Shown here piece by piece: positions 1 through 9,779 of a stretch of 64,000 bases of DNA. Under the pieces are notes generated by a model. The model was not told where the DNA came from, ran no database searches, and worked only from the letters and a program-made list of their open reading frames with translations. The position numbers were made by a program, and so were the translations under genes. Source of the DNA: Nymphaea colorata (taxonomy: Eukaryota > Streptophyta > Magnoliopsida > Nymphaeales > Nymphaeaceae); the NCBI RefSeq assembly GCF_008831285.2, contig NC_045141.1, forward strand, positions 4,543,224-4,607,223. Direction: 5' to 3'. Positions within the stretch are counted from its first letter, which is position 1. Each line of letters opens with the position of its first letter.

Positions 1-733
1 GTGTTTGTGAACGAGCATTTTTTCACTAAAAAAGAGGTCAGCTATTACACGAGATAAACAACAATCCTATAAAAAATTTAAGGGCAATAGTTTTCTTGTA
101 TTATAAGACAAATTGGAGGTTATGAGCATGGTCAATGTACTTTACCTTAGTTAGGTAGCTAGCAGAACATGGTAACATCAAGTAGGAATTTAAAACATAA
201 AGTTCCCCTTTCACTCGTTTACCAAAACAACCAGAACATCCAGATTCTCTTTACTAGAAATTTTCCAAAGTTCTTTCAACTGGTCATACTGGCACATAGC
301 AAACACAAGCTTGTGGCAAATGCACAAGAACCCATTTCTCATCAAGTGAGAAACCTACTTCCCATCTCAGTGGTGAATCTTGGAAAAAGATTGGGTAGGC
401 AAGTACTCATTTCATTAAATCAAAACATAAACATACATCTTTCTCAAAAACCATAGGGAAACAATTGGTTTGTCCTTACGAGAATGAGAAGATATTTATT
501 GATCTCATCATCAGAGGAACATGAGGTTAGACATTTTACTGCACAATATTAAATCACAACTCATGTATATACGGCGACATCTCCACATCCTGATAACTAT
601 TACAAAGAAAAAGACAACTGCGACAAACAAATCAAGAAGTTCAAATCTCATACGCCAAAAGACAAATCAGACATTGAAAGGTAGGAAACAAATTACAATC
701 TCTACTTCCTCCTCACATGAATGGTTCAAAGCT
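1..733. other. no gene recognised
   Basis: AT-rich sequence with short open frames on the plus strand that resemble no family I know. It lies downstream of the receptor-kinase pseudogene that follows on the minus strand and may hold its former 3' untranslated region. That is inference from position only. Confidence 0.4.
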
Positions 734-1055
734 TCAATAAGTAGATGAACCATGCTCTGAACCAGTCCCTGATATAGTGGAGCTCGTTTGCGGTCCTACA
801 GAGATGCTTCTGATATTCCAGATCGGAGGTGCAGGAGGCAAAATGGACGGAAGAATCACGGAGCTGTTTTCAAGCATGGCAACAACCTTGGAGATTCTTG
901 GCCTGCTTGGTGCATCTTGTTGGACACAAAGCAGCCAATATGGATGTATGTCAACTTCTTGCAGAGCGCTGTTCTCCCCCCAATATGGACACAAGTTCCT
1001 TCCAATATTTCATCGACAACTTGCAGAGCGCTGTTCTCCCCCCAAAGTCTCCATA
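734..1055 (-). pseudogene. CRK last exon (kinase C-terminus and tail)
   Basis: The minus strand reads HPYWLLCVQQDAPSRPRISK followed by VVAMLENSS, the standard end of a CRK kinase domain (H-GLLCVQ-D---RP--S-VV-ML). A Ser/Thr-rich tail follows and ends in a stop at 734. Upstream, the segment coding for ENSALQ-VD is present twice (see the 62-bp repeat), which breaks the frame. The exact 5' exon boundary is therefore uncertain. Confidence 0.85.
953..1045. repeat. 62-bp imperfect tandem duplication in CRK last exon
   Basis: The string gcagagcgctgttctccccc occurs at 961 and again at 1023, with related flanking sequence. The offset of 62 is not a multiple of three, so the duplication shifts the kinase frame. 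Confidence 0.8.
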
Positions 1056-1341
1056 CCTACTCCAAAATTGACATTTTTTTTTATTATTTACTGTGAAGGA
1101 CTTCAACAATACATATATCCATGGCGGAGAGTTTTTAATATGTCCAAAAAGTCGATAGGCAAAGCAATTTCTAATTGTATTTGTATTCTTGATATTGTAA
1201 TATACACATGAGCTTTGCTTGAAAATGGCTTAGACACCAATGGAACACCTAGATATTGTGAAATTTAAACAAGAATAGCAGTGGCAAACAAAATTAAATA
1301 CGTACTAAATTGCAGAAGCACAAGCGATGTTAATCACTTAC

Positions 1342-1486
1342 ATAATTTAATAGAGTTTCATCTATCTCTTGTAAGAAGCTGTTGCTTTTTCCACTTATGA
1401 TCTCCAGCAGCAAAACACCAAAGCTGAAGACATCTAGCTTTACAGATACCTAACCTTCAAAAAAGTATTCTGGTGCAATATATCCA
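1342..1486 (-). pseudogene. CRK exon with APE motif and in-frame TAG
   Basis: Reads GYIAPEYFFEG, stop, then VSVKLDVFSFGVLLLEIISG, which is kinase subdomains VIII-IX. The exon is framed by a good acceptor (ttgcag at its 5' side) and a consensus donor (gtaagtg just below 1342). The stop is TAG at about 1451-1453, where relatives usually have Gln, Arg or Leu. The reading frame is otherwise undamaged through the exon, so this looks like a point nonsense change. Confidence 0.9.
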
Positions 1487-2608
1487 CTGCAAAGAAGTAG
1501 AAGAAGGTTTGGACAAAATAACACTGACTGGCTAGACTGCTTAGATGTTGACACTTTTCTTGCAGTGTTAATTGCATGTTCTAGTAAATGACTAGGCGTA
1601 ACTTAAGCAAAAGCGGAGAGACATGATATGCAATGGCCCATATATATTATGGGAATGAGTTGGGAAATCTTCCTATGTTTGGGAGAGAATGACAATATTT
1701 AGCCCATGTAGGTAACGAATTGGTCGAGCGAGAAAAGTTTCATGCACCTTGCCCACCATGCAGAGTTAAGGAAGGAAAGACATTTTGGTAATTTCTTAAA
1801 AAGAAATATCCCTTATAGTTTTTTTTGTTCTTTTTTCATTTTGAATTTTGTCTTTATAAAAACTTTTCTTTTTCAGTATGAATTAAAAGTATTTTAGTCA
1901 TTAACCATACTACACACAAAAAAATCATGCACCATAATGACACATATAACCCACTTCCTGATCAAGCATGTAGGCAATAAGTTGAGATCCAAGAGGCCTT
2001 ATACTCGAGCCATTTTTTCTGCTAGGCAATTAAAGTTGGCATTGTGGATTACCCTATATTGGAGTACCACGTACAAAGGAACATGTTCCTTGTGGGAGGT
2101 CGACGACACTGAAAATTTTATGTGGACATGGCTTGGGAATACACACTTACTTTGATAGATTTAAAACAATCTCAGTCCTTGATTTTTATGCAGACCAACG
2201 GTTGAAAGAAAAAAAAAGCATTTCATCATTTTTTCTTCATCTCAGTCCTTGATTTTTATGCAGACCAAAGGTTATATATATAGTTTATAACTTCCAGGTG
2301 TCAACTGAAGCAAACTAATAGGCAAATTGGATCTAATATATGCTTACTCTTAAGTGAGTAATAGGGGCATCACATGGTAACTAGTCAGGTATGTGTTAGA
2401 ATGGACAGGATAAGTTGGGCAGCACGCTAATTTCCGTGATCAAGACTAGACAGCTATCCTACCTTAGGTGACAATTTAAGAGAGCATCACTGAACTAATA
2501 TACTTTCGGGAGGAACCTGCCAACTAAATTTGGGATAACTGGAACACAAACACTACTTAATGTCGGTATATGATTTATAGCTTTTACAATAAGTAACAAC
2601 CAATTTAC
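1487..2608 (-). other. former CRK intron
   Basis: Non-coding DNA between the catalytic exon and the APE exon. It is AT-rich with no recognisable transposon. It contains a direct repeat (2169-2201 and 2239-2271) and otherwise nothing I can assign. Confidence 0.6.
2169..2271. repeat. 33-bp direct repeat, period 70
   Basis: The sequence atctcagtccttgattttta and the following tgcagaccaa occur twice, starting at 2169 and 2239, nearly identical. It lies inside the former CRK intron. Confidence 0.85.
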
Positions 2609-2850
2609 CGAGTCCCCACAATCTCAAATGTTTTGGCTTGTGTTTGGTTTGTGTCGAAGATCTTTGCAGTGCCGAAGTCTGATGTCTTGGGGTTCGTGTC
2701 TTCATCTAATAAGACATTACTTGCTTTCAGATCCCTGTGAACAATTCTAAGCCTTGAATCTTCATGAAGATATAAAATCCCTCTGGCTATTCCATTTATG
2801 AGCTTGAAACGTACTGGCCAATCCAATTGCATGTGCTTCATTGGCTCTCC
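2609..2850 (-). pseudogene. CRK catalytic exon (HRD and DFG motifs)
   Basis: The minus strand codes for [20 protein letters not shown], then [20 protein letters not shown] and SDFGTAKIF, ending IVGTR. This is the catalytic loop and activation segment of an RD-type kinase with all catalytic residues (H-R-D, K, N, DFG). The donor gtaaat follows at 2608. Joined to the next exon it gives GTRGYIAPEY, so the splice phase still fits. No stop lies inside this exon. Confidence 0.92.
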
Positions 2851-3239
2851 TTTCAAAGTAAAATAAAATTAAAGGTAAATTGAGATTTTCCTTTCTGGCA
2901 GTGTTAAGCAAATATGCAACATTAAACAATAATGTACAAAAGAATTTCACGTCCAAACATCCATATATACACGCACATACATATATTAGGCAACACTTTT
3001 ACTCAATTAAATTACAATGCTAGAGCTTTTTTTTGTTATACATAAGGTTCAGCTCATTTAATGTAGAAACCATCAAATTGGATGATGTTTATACATAAAT
3101 TTGTTGATCATATCTTTAGGGTTCTATGAAAGAAAAAAAAATCTAATTCTACTCTTGTATCTCTGGTTCCACCACTGCACTACAAGACGACCCCTTAAGG
3201 CAAAAAAAACATAACGAGCAAAGGCTAAAACAAGCTTAC

Positions 3240-3452
3240 CAAAGAGAAAATTGTCGAGACTTGTGTTCTGCACATACTCATAGACGAGTATCTTCTCTTC
3301 AGCTTCCATAAAGCCTCCTAAAAGTCGGACAAGATTTCTGTGTTGAAGTTTGGTGAGTGTCAGCACCTCATTGTCGAATTGCTTCGGACCATGCCTGTAT
3401 TGCGTGACAGCCTCTTTACAGCTGTTTCTTGACCATCGGTAGGGTTGTTGGC
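3240..3452 (-). pseudogene. CRK exon with VAVK-type lysine and helix C
   Basis: One frame gives [15 protein letters not shown], including the ATP-binding lysine. A shifted frame gives [20 protein letters not shown] and then [15 protein letters not shown]. The shift is best explained by loss of one base just after RNTG. The exon ends in a donor (ggtaagc, 3240 downward). The acceptor ttgtcag lies just above 3452. Confidence 0.88.
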
Positions 3453-3597
3453 CTGACAAAGCGATGTTTAGTGAAGGAAATTAACAAGCGTAGTAACTCG
3501 GATTCAATAGCAGCTCTCTCGTTTTCCGAACTGATGCGTTATAAATTTTTAATCAGGGCCGGGAAATTGAGTATAGAAGGCTACTCTATATATACCC

Positions 3598-3717
3598 TCT
3601 AAACTGCACCGGATCCTCCCTCTCTAAGCTTATTTTTGAGTGCAAAATCATCCGTGGCGGCTTTGACAGTAGCCAAGTCGAGTGTTGCTCCATCCATCGC
3701 ATCTGCTCTCCTCAAAG
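3598..3717 (-). pseudogene. CRK exon with glycine-rich loop, mutated
   Basis: Reads LDLATVKAATDDFALKNKL followed by REGGSGAV and a stop. Relatives have G-E-G-G-F-G-x-V-Y-K-G. Here the first loop glycine is Arg, and one base is missing after GAV, so VYKG becomes a stop codon. The acceptor tttcag precedes 3717 and a gtatat donor follows. Either change would be expected to abolish ATP binding. Confidence 0.88.
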
Positions 3718-3837
3718 CTGAAATGAACTCCAAAAATATACAAGGTAAATAGGGTAATTGCATTGTGGTGCCGCAGATCCAGCAAAACGAGGCCAATTTG
3801 GTTTTTCCTTTCATGCGTTGGGGTACTGAAATTTTCT

Positions 3838-4035
3838 TCGGTCAAGCTCTGTATGGAGGTCTGACATCTGAATCCGAATTTGATTTTTGGACTGAATTCG
3901 GACCATAGTATAGACACATTGGGTATATAATATTATTTAACATGATGTCTGATCTGAATTCAAATCTAACCAATATTTGTGAAAATCTGAATATTTTTTT
4001 TATATGGTTCGATTCTTAGTCGAATTTATTGACAT
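3838..4035 (+). repeat. dispersed ATCCGAAT-rich repeat, ends ttgacatccct
   Basis: Degenerate strings of the type tctgaatccgaattt, ending in attgacatccctaa at about 4029-4042. The same composition and end motif recur around 20.1-20.6, 27.9-28.3, 29.6-29.9, 33.4-34.0, 34.3-34.5, 38.4-39.0, 39.2-39.6 and 49.4-49.7 kb. It lies in the former CRK intron. Probably a non-autonomous transposon family; class not determined. Confidence 0.6.
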
Positions 4036-4298
4036 CCCTAACCCTGGTTTGGTTTGCCAAAACTGTCTCTCCATATCTGCGTAAACATGGTAACTTTTCT
4101 TGGATTGGCTGTCTCCATGACAAGGACTAAGTCACCGAAGACTTTAAGTTCTCGTGTGGCCAATTAACGTGCTGATAAAAACAAAACTGTTGCTAGTGAC
4201 TTTAGTTGTTCACAAATCTGGATTATGGTTGGAAGATTGAAAGTATGTCTGAGACTATTTTCTATGCATTCAATGGATTACATCCGTTCTTCGCAGGA

Positions 4299-4617
4299 TC
4301 AAGTAAATGTATTATACAACATGGCAAACTTAGTTTTTCCAAAAAAAATTCGCTGAATTTTAAAAGAAGTTAAAACACTGAAAGTCAAATGTAAAAAATA
4401 TGAAAGTAAAAATTTGGTCAGTACTAAAGATTGTAAAAAAACCTGAAGAAGACACTGAAAAACAAAAGACGTGTTTTTCAATTTGGCTAAAAAAGTTACT
4501 TCCTGTTTCTTCAGCGGACTTATTTTTAATATTTTTAATGTTTTTTTGGGGAACAAAACTGATTTTCTGTAACGCTGTTGTGAAATATATGAACGGCTAA
4601 ACCGGTGTTTAAACAAA

Positions 4618-4620
<3 letters not shown>
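4299..4620. other. A/T-rich low-complexity DNA inside former CRK intron
   Basis: Poly-A and poly-T rich stretch with open frames on both strands that look compositional. No family was recognised. Confidence 0.5.

Positions 4621-4651
<31 letters not shown>
4621..4651. repeat. (CT)n microsatellite
   Basis: About 15 uninterrupted CT units. A second purine-rich GA tract lies at 4901-4942, flanking the transmembrane exon on the other side. Confidence 0.95.
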
Positions 4652-4653
<2 letters not shown>

Positions 4654-4779
4654 ACTTTCTCTCATTTATAAGGTTACGGTTTCTCCCAACCTTGTTGTTC
4701 TAAACCGTCGTCTTCTTCCTCCTTGCTCTGCAATCTACCAAGCTTCGACTTCGTTCTTCAAAGGCAACAAAATTCTCTC

Positions 4780-4871
4780 CTCCACCAGTAAAAGCCGCAA
4801 ATTAAGCGAGTAATAAGAACCACAATCATGAAGACAGAGATGACGATTATGATATACATGCGTTTTCTGCC
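4780..4871 (-). pseudogene. CRK transmembrane exon
   Basis: One minus-strand frame reads GRKRMYIIIVISVFMIVVLI and then TRLICGFYWWRRE: a basic stop-transfer flank, about 20 hydrophobic residues and a basic inner flank, as in CRKs at this position. A strong acceptor (atatatgcag) immediately precedes it. The frame closes a few codons after WWRRE, so the 3' end of the exon is uncertain or damaged. Confidence 0.75.
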
Positions 4872-5014
4872 TGCATATATAAAATATTCGTGTCATAATC
4901 GGGGAGAGAGAGAGTGAGTGAGAGAGAAAAAGAGAGAGAGATTCAATAAAATGAGAATGCATAAACAAAATTTAACAAGAAGAAGTCCCCTAAATAAAGA
5001 CTGGCCTGACATAG

Positions 5015-5460
5015 TGTTTGATGAACCATTTGATGGCGGTGGTGGAGGTGACGGAGGAGATGGGGTTGGAGTTGTTGTGTTAGCATAAAAGAGCTCCGTA
5101 TCGTACCTCACACGGCAACTTCCAGTGGCAATTTCGCAGCCGTGTGCGTCTTTGCAAGTCGTTGGGATCTTTGACCTGGTGCTGTTCAAACACTGCTTGC
5201 AATCAGTGAGGCTGGTGTCCCCGGTGCACTGCACCAGCCCATTGATCGTCTGCAGATCGGTGTACGGGATGCTACCCATAGCGAACATGAACCTTGAAGG
5301 CCCTGTTGTCGATTGAGAAGTCAGATCCTTGAGCAGACTCCCCAACTTCGCGTTGAAGGCTGTAGTATCTGTCACTTTACCATTTGTCCAATACCAAGTC
5401 CCATAATCATCAGAATTTAGGAGACCAAAGAAGTTGGTGTTGGAATAGCTGAGCTGGCAC
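5015..5460 (-). pseudogene. CRK DUF26 (stress-antifung) domain exon, truncated
   Basis: The minus strand reads CQLSYSNTNFFGLLNSDDYG, TDTTAFNAKLGSLLKDLTSQ, FMFAMGSIPYTDLQTINGLV, then CTGDTSLTDCKQCLNSTRSK with the C-x8-C-x2-C signature, then cysteines in GCEIATGSCRVRYD and a TPTPSPPSPPPPPS hinge. This is a single DUF26 domain, whereas CRKs normally carry two plus a signal peptide. The open frame starts directly after a TAA at about 5463-5465, beyond which there is no further CRK homology. DUF26 domains are extracellular and the cysteines form disulfides. Confidence 0.92.
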
Positions 5461-5491
5461 TTTTATATCATATAATGGCATCAATACTATA

Positions 5492-5800
5492 AGGACAGTA
5501 TCCGACGACTCGTTGGGTGGAATTATGGATGCACTTCCTGCAGCTATTCTAGCCAATGTCGCCCTTGCACTGCACCAAGCCAAGACGGTGGCGTCGGCCA
5601 TAGAATGGGCCATGGCTGAGCTCATGCACAACCCCAGGGAGATGGTCAAGCTGCAGGAGGAGTTGAAGAGGGAAGTGGGTCTGGACCGCCATCTAAACGA
5701 TAACTAAGGGGCAAGACAGAGGCGGTGTCCTGGCTATGGCGTAATTGAATATCCCGTGGGTCACTGCAACCCCATTCAGCCCAAGCCCATTTCTCTGAAG
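5492..5800 (+). pseudogene. cytochrome P450 remnant (I-helix region plus possible haem loop)
   Basis: The plus strand reads AKTVASAIEWAMAELMHNPR then EMVKLQEELKREVG, matching the I-helix and following segment of plant microsomal P450s (T-x-EWAMAEL--NP---K-Q-EL---VG). After a stop at 5705-5707 the same frame continues GARQRRCPGYG, which resembles the cysteine haem-ligand loop (FG-GRR-CPG). In a complete P450 these two are separated by well over 100 residues, so an internal deletion is implied. It runs opposite to, and begins next to, the broken end of the CRK. The I-helix match is good; the haem-loop match is tentative. Confidence 0.7.
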
Positions 5801-6499
5801 AAGATACATCATGCCTTGGGTTGTCCAAGAAAAGTTGCAATACTTCATGAAGTGAACAAATAAGACCATCTAAACCGAGAAGGAAAGCCATAATATGGAC
5901 CATACTGGTGCACAAATTTTCGTGTGCAAGTATGATTAATAACTAAAATACCCTTAGTTCACACACAAAAAAAACCTTAGACAAAAATAGAAATAAAAAA
6001 ATAAAAAGATTGTAAAGGACATTTCTTTTAAACAAATAACCGAAATGTCCTTCCATTCTTTACCCACACAACTTTCTCTCTGTCTAACAAGTACCAAACC
6101 CTTAGGTGCCGAACCCATAAGGACGGAAGATTGCAGATTGCGGGGAACTCATAGGGAAGAAAATGGATCACTTGGAATGTGGGTGGATGGCACATACACC
6201 AAGAGGAAGAAGCCCGAGAACCAAAACAGAGCAGTCAACCGTTAGGCCAATGGCCACACCAAAAAAATGTCCAAGGGTTGAAAAACTAATGGAATTGTTC
6301 ACTACAAGTTCATTGGAACTGCGTCAGTTTAGAGTAAGCACAACTTACGTCGAAACTTCAAACCAAGACGGAGTTCCAAATAGAGAATCGCTATTTAAGT
6401 CAAAACTTCAAACCAAAATGGGGTCAGCTGGAACAAACCACAAGCGTTGGACCTCCTGTGCCTTTGTTAACTTTCAATCCTCAAACCCAAGCCTATCTC
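5801..6499. other. no gene recognised
   Basis: Contains a plus-strand open frame of 138 codons (6163-6579) without recognisable motifs or conserved composition, and A-rich tracts around 5960-6010. I see nothing assignable. Confidence 0.4.
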
Positions 6500-6790
6500 C
6501 CTACGTAGGGCTAAGCATCCAGCAGGTCAAAAAAATTAGTTGGGTTGATTTGATGGGGCTCCATTCAATATATTTTTAAATATTATTATATTTATTTTAA
6601 TAATGATATATATTTTATTATTAAAAATATCTTTTATACTAAAAATTTTTATTTTATATTTAAAAAATATTTTTTTATTTTAATCAATCAAGCCCGAACT
6701 CAAGTTTTAGGTGTCGTGCTAGCTTAAGTCCGACTCTTATCTAACCAGCCAGCTTGATGCTCAAGCCTATCCCAACAGTCTTACCACTAA
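6500..6790. mobile_element. small element with GC-richer ends and A/T core
   Basis: A core of about 130 bp made almost only of A and T (6560-6690, with ttttaaatattattatattt and ttttatatttaaaaaatatt) is flanked by GC-richer arms with caagcccgaact and ccagccagcttgatgctc. The 53.5-53.84 kb insertion in block B has the same architecture and a very similar core. Probably a non-autonomous element; its ends are not defined. Confidence 0.5.
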
Positions 6791-6794
6791 GATC

Positions 6795-7240
6795 TAATTG
6801 CCTGCAACCACCTTCAATCTGCTCTTTGGATGATGTCCATCTCACAACAATGGTGCCTTGAGCAACTTTGTCCCCAACAAAATGAACATCCACTTCAATG
6901 TGCTGGCTTCTACTATGAAAAAGTTGGAATAGCTGCTAAATATTTTGCACTCACATTGTCACACCATATGGATGGTGGATTTGTTTCATTCTTATTCCAA
7001 GTTCAAATAGAAATACGTCTATCACGTTGCATCTTCTTATATGTTTGTTGGCCACTTCAATGTACATCATATTTCTTTTGTTCTTATTTCAAGTTCAACT
7101 AGAAATATGTCTACCACGTTGTATCATCTGCTAGACTGAGAAAAAACTTGCTGTTTCTTTGAACTTCCTGCAACAAGATTCAGCCCCAAGAAGGCTGCAT
7201 AAATGTTGACCATCGATCAATCATTTGGGCATTCGCCCCT
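6795..7240 (-). pseudogene. Ty1/Copia retrotransposon RNase H remnant
   Basis: The minus strand reads FLGLNLVAGSSKKQQVFSQS, corresponding to the Copia G-N-L-SWSSKKQ--V--SS motif. Further on it reads SIWCDNVSAKYLAAIP, then after a frameshift HIEVDVHFVGDKVAQGTIVV ending in SKEQI. These are the ordered motifs at the C-terminus of Copia pol. Stops, a frameshift at a T run near 6930 and a local duplication (6991-7035 and 7083-7128) show it is dead. No LTRs were recognised next to it. Confidence 0.85.
6991..7128. repeat. 45-bp direct repeat, period 92
   Basis: cttattccaagttcaaatag followed by aaatacgtctatcacgttg at 6991 recurs with a few changes at 7083. It lies within the Copia remnant and separates its two RNase H segments. 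Confidence 0.75.
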
Positions 7241-7289
7241 GTCCGCGTCACTATATCTATGAACTTTTTGTTCTTGGATGGTTTGATTC

Positions 7290-7610
7290 ATAGTCACAGA
7301 AAACACATTTACTTCTTAAAAAATGGCAGTTTAAAACTTTAAAAACACGTTTTTTTGAAAAAAAATGCATTTTTAACGCATTTTTTCACTTTTTTCACTT
7401 TATCAGTTTTTTAATCCCAAACAGTTTTTTTTTCTATTTTTTATTTTTTTCAAATCTATTTATCTTGTGATGTTTGTGTTATTAGTTTCACACTTATTTT
7501 ATTTTCTTCCATTTGTAGTTTTTTAAAGTTTTTAATAAGTTACCATATTTTTCATTTTTTTAAGCTCGCCGTATTATACTAGAGAAAAGCCTTACCGTGT
7601 AAAACTACGA
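7290..7610. repeat. poly-T/poly-A rich dispersed repeat ending near gtattatac
   Basis: Low-complexity T-rich sequence that includes agttaccatatttttcattt and ends near cgccgtattatac. A related stretch occurs at 18290-18540 (agttaccatttttttttgca, then tgctgtattatacgatag). It may be an old non-autonomous element; ends not defined. Confidence 0.45.
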
Positions 7611-7899
7611 GACATTATTTGTGACTATGGTTTGAACTTTGAAGATTACACCATAATAAACGGTAGCTTTCAAGAATCTTAATATTCCCTTGACAGCTCC
7701 CCATTGAGATTCCATAGGATCCTAAATAAATTAGCTGAACCTTGTAATTACCCCCAAATTTCCAAGTTTCATATAAATCTAGCATTTTCACAATTATTTT
7801 CAACAATTTTGGGTCCCAAATACTTCAATTTATCGCAGTTCTGATCCAATTACCCTCTAATTTGGTTATCAACTATATTTTGGAACTCATCTGAATGTA
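7611..7899. other. no gene recognised
   Basis: AT-rich DNA without motifs I can assign. Confidence 0.4.
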
Positions 7900-8345
7900 A
7901 ATCTAAACATCCAACCAAAGCCCTACACCAATCTAATATGATAATTCATGTCAAATCTAGATCTATACCCAATCCCAAGTCAAGATCCAAAAACCAAGCC
8001 TTAGGTCCAGTTCTGGATCCAAATCCCAACTTTCGATAAAAAATAGATCCCTAGATCCCAATCTGGATCTAAAATTGAACTCTAAATCTAAAACAAAGCC
8101 TCAGATCCAAATTCAAAATTTTAGATCCCAAGTAGAATCTTAGATCTAGACCCAAATCCAAATCCATGTCCCAGATCCAAAATCCTGCTCTAGATCCAAA
8201 AAGAAGGTTAAAAACTCATATAGACTCGAGAATCAAAGTCAAGCCTAAAATAGGAAAATAGATTCAGAAAATCACCCACAAATCTAGATTAGATAAAAGA
8301 ACCAAAAATCTCGATAAAAAAAAAATTCAAACTCAAATGTTTGTA
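7900..8345. repeat. degenerate minisatellite of AGATCC/AGATCCAAAT units
   Basis: Repeated agatccaaa, tagatcccaa and ctagatcc strings at irregular spacing over about 450 bp. The array is degenerate rather than an exact tandem. No open frame of interest lies in it. Confidence 0.75.
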
Positions 8346-9109
8346 ATGGAGCTCAAGAATCAATTCCCAACGTCATTCGCAAGCTCGCCCTTGCTTTTCA
8401 ATTTGACTCAGCTTGTAAAATCCAAATAGGATGTACAATGCATATTTCAAGCCTTGCACCTATCTAATCCATGATCCAACTTTTGTCATCGATCTGGGAC
8501 CCTCCCATTCAAGGAATTACTTCCGGATCGAAAACAAACCTGGAATCATAAAAAATGTTGCTAGACCCATTTTATAAAAGGAATATTTACCTCTTAAAAG
8601 TATTACATATTTTTGTTGCTAAACTTTTATTTTTAGGGGGACCTACTTGGGGAAGCAACAAATTTGGCAGTGCTTGGTGCACTGGTACTAAGTGCTCTGG
8701 CATAGGGTGTTTGCATGGGCCAAGGGCTAATCTCCACAAGTCAAAACCTATAAAACAAAATAAAAATAATTCAAAAAATGAAAAATTCATAAAAAATCTT
8801 GAGAAATTAAAACTCTTTCAAATGTTGAATTTTGGCTTTATTTATTTTTATAAGCTAACCTTTGAGGAACTTGATCCTTGGGTATAAGCTAACCTTTGAG
8901 GAACTCCTTGAGCCCTCTAACTAGGATCTTGGAAGTCCTTTTTATCTCTCTTCCTTCATCTATTCTTCTCTCGCTCTTTCAATGCTTCTTTATCTTCAAC
9001 CTTAGGATTCTCCTTCTTTTCCAACCTTCATCTTCAACCAGTGGAAAGGAGAGCACGTGGGACACCCTTGGAAAGCTTCTTCAACAAGTCAGAGTTCTCA
9101 TCTCTTCTT
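8346..9109. other. no gene recognised; one short tandem repeat
   Basis: Contains a direct duplication in which taagctaacctttgaggaac occurs at 8850 and 8886. The 110-codon plus-strand frame at 8555-8887 has no recognisable motifs. The C/T-rich stretch that follows leads to the edge of duplicated block A. Confidence 0.45.
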
Positions 9110-9779
9110 GAACTATACCATCTCGAGGCATGTAGTCTCATTTTCTCTTGCTATTCCCTTCTTCCTTCCATTTACATCTCTATGAATAGATAATGTGCAT
9201 GTATGGCTAATTGATTGTTCTATTGATAGATGGATGAACGATGAGGATGAGAGCTTGAGGTGGGATTTTTTTTTCTTTTACATTAATTTTTTAGGTTGAG
9301 GATTGTCCAACTCAAGAAAAACACTATGAATACGGAGATGTTAAATGCATTTTAGTATTATCACTACGGTTAGTTTTGACATCTTTCAAATCCTCATTCC
9401 ATTGATAAGATACCTATTAATCGTTCTATTAGTAGTCTTAAAAGAGTGATCCACCTTTAAAAGAGTGTCTTCCTAACGGGATTGAAGCGCAAGAGAAGCC
9501 TTCTTCAACGATAGTTGTTTGTTTCTTTTATAGTTTAGTCTCTCTCTCCTGCACCCAATGGTGGGAAAGGCATACTTTTTTGCAATACATAAGAGTAAAT
9601 GAAATATTTTTAATTTTGTCTATATATATATACAACTAAAATTTTAAAAATAGGTCCTCCATCCATGAGCCCAAGTTCCTCTCCTCCTACATAAAATATT
9701 GAAGTTGAAAATTTTCAAAATTATCTCCTTAATCTTAATTTCTATATAAAAGAAAAAAACGGGTTAAAATATCACGTTA

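Larger units (their letters stand above)
734..5460 (-). pseudogene. cysteine-rich receptor-like kinase (DUF26 RLK) pseudogene, 5'-truncated
   Basis: Seven separate minus-strand segments follow the order of a plant CRK: a DUF26 domain with the C-x8-C-x2-C signature, a proline-rich stretch, a transmembrane segment, then a kinase domain in five exons (glycine loop; [12 protein letters not shown] and DFG; APEY; C-terminal GLLCVQ-like). CRKs are plasma-membrane kinases with two extracellular DUF26 domains. Here the signal peptide and most of the first half of the ectodomain are missing, and homology stops at about 5460 where an in-frame TAA precedes the first recognisable cysteine. Lesions visible in the sequence: the first glycine of the G-loop is Arg (REGGSG); a 1-base loss turns the expected VYKG into a stop; another 1-base loss lies between the VAVK lysine and the QFDNEV helix; a TAG stop follows APEYFFEG; and a 62-bp partial duplication disrupts the last exon. 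Most splice sites are still recognisable, so this is an unprocessed pseudogene rather than a retrocopy. Family assignment is strong; subfamily is not assigned. Confidence 0.9.

Noticed and set aside
777-1211. Plus-strand 144-codon open frame over the CRK end
   Set aside because: It is the complement of the CRK C-terminal exon, whose minus-strand translation carries the kinase motifs; the plus frame is a shadow.
6163-6579. 138-codon plus-strand frame
   Set aside because: No motif, no homologous copy in the window to test conservation, and it runs into the AT-rich small element. Left as unassigned.
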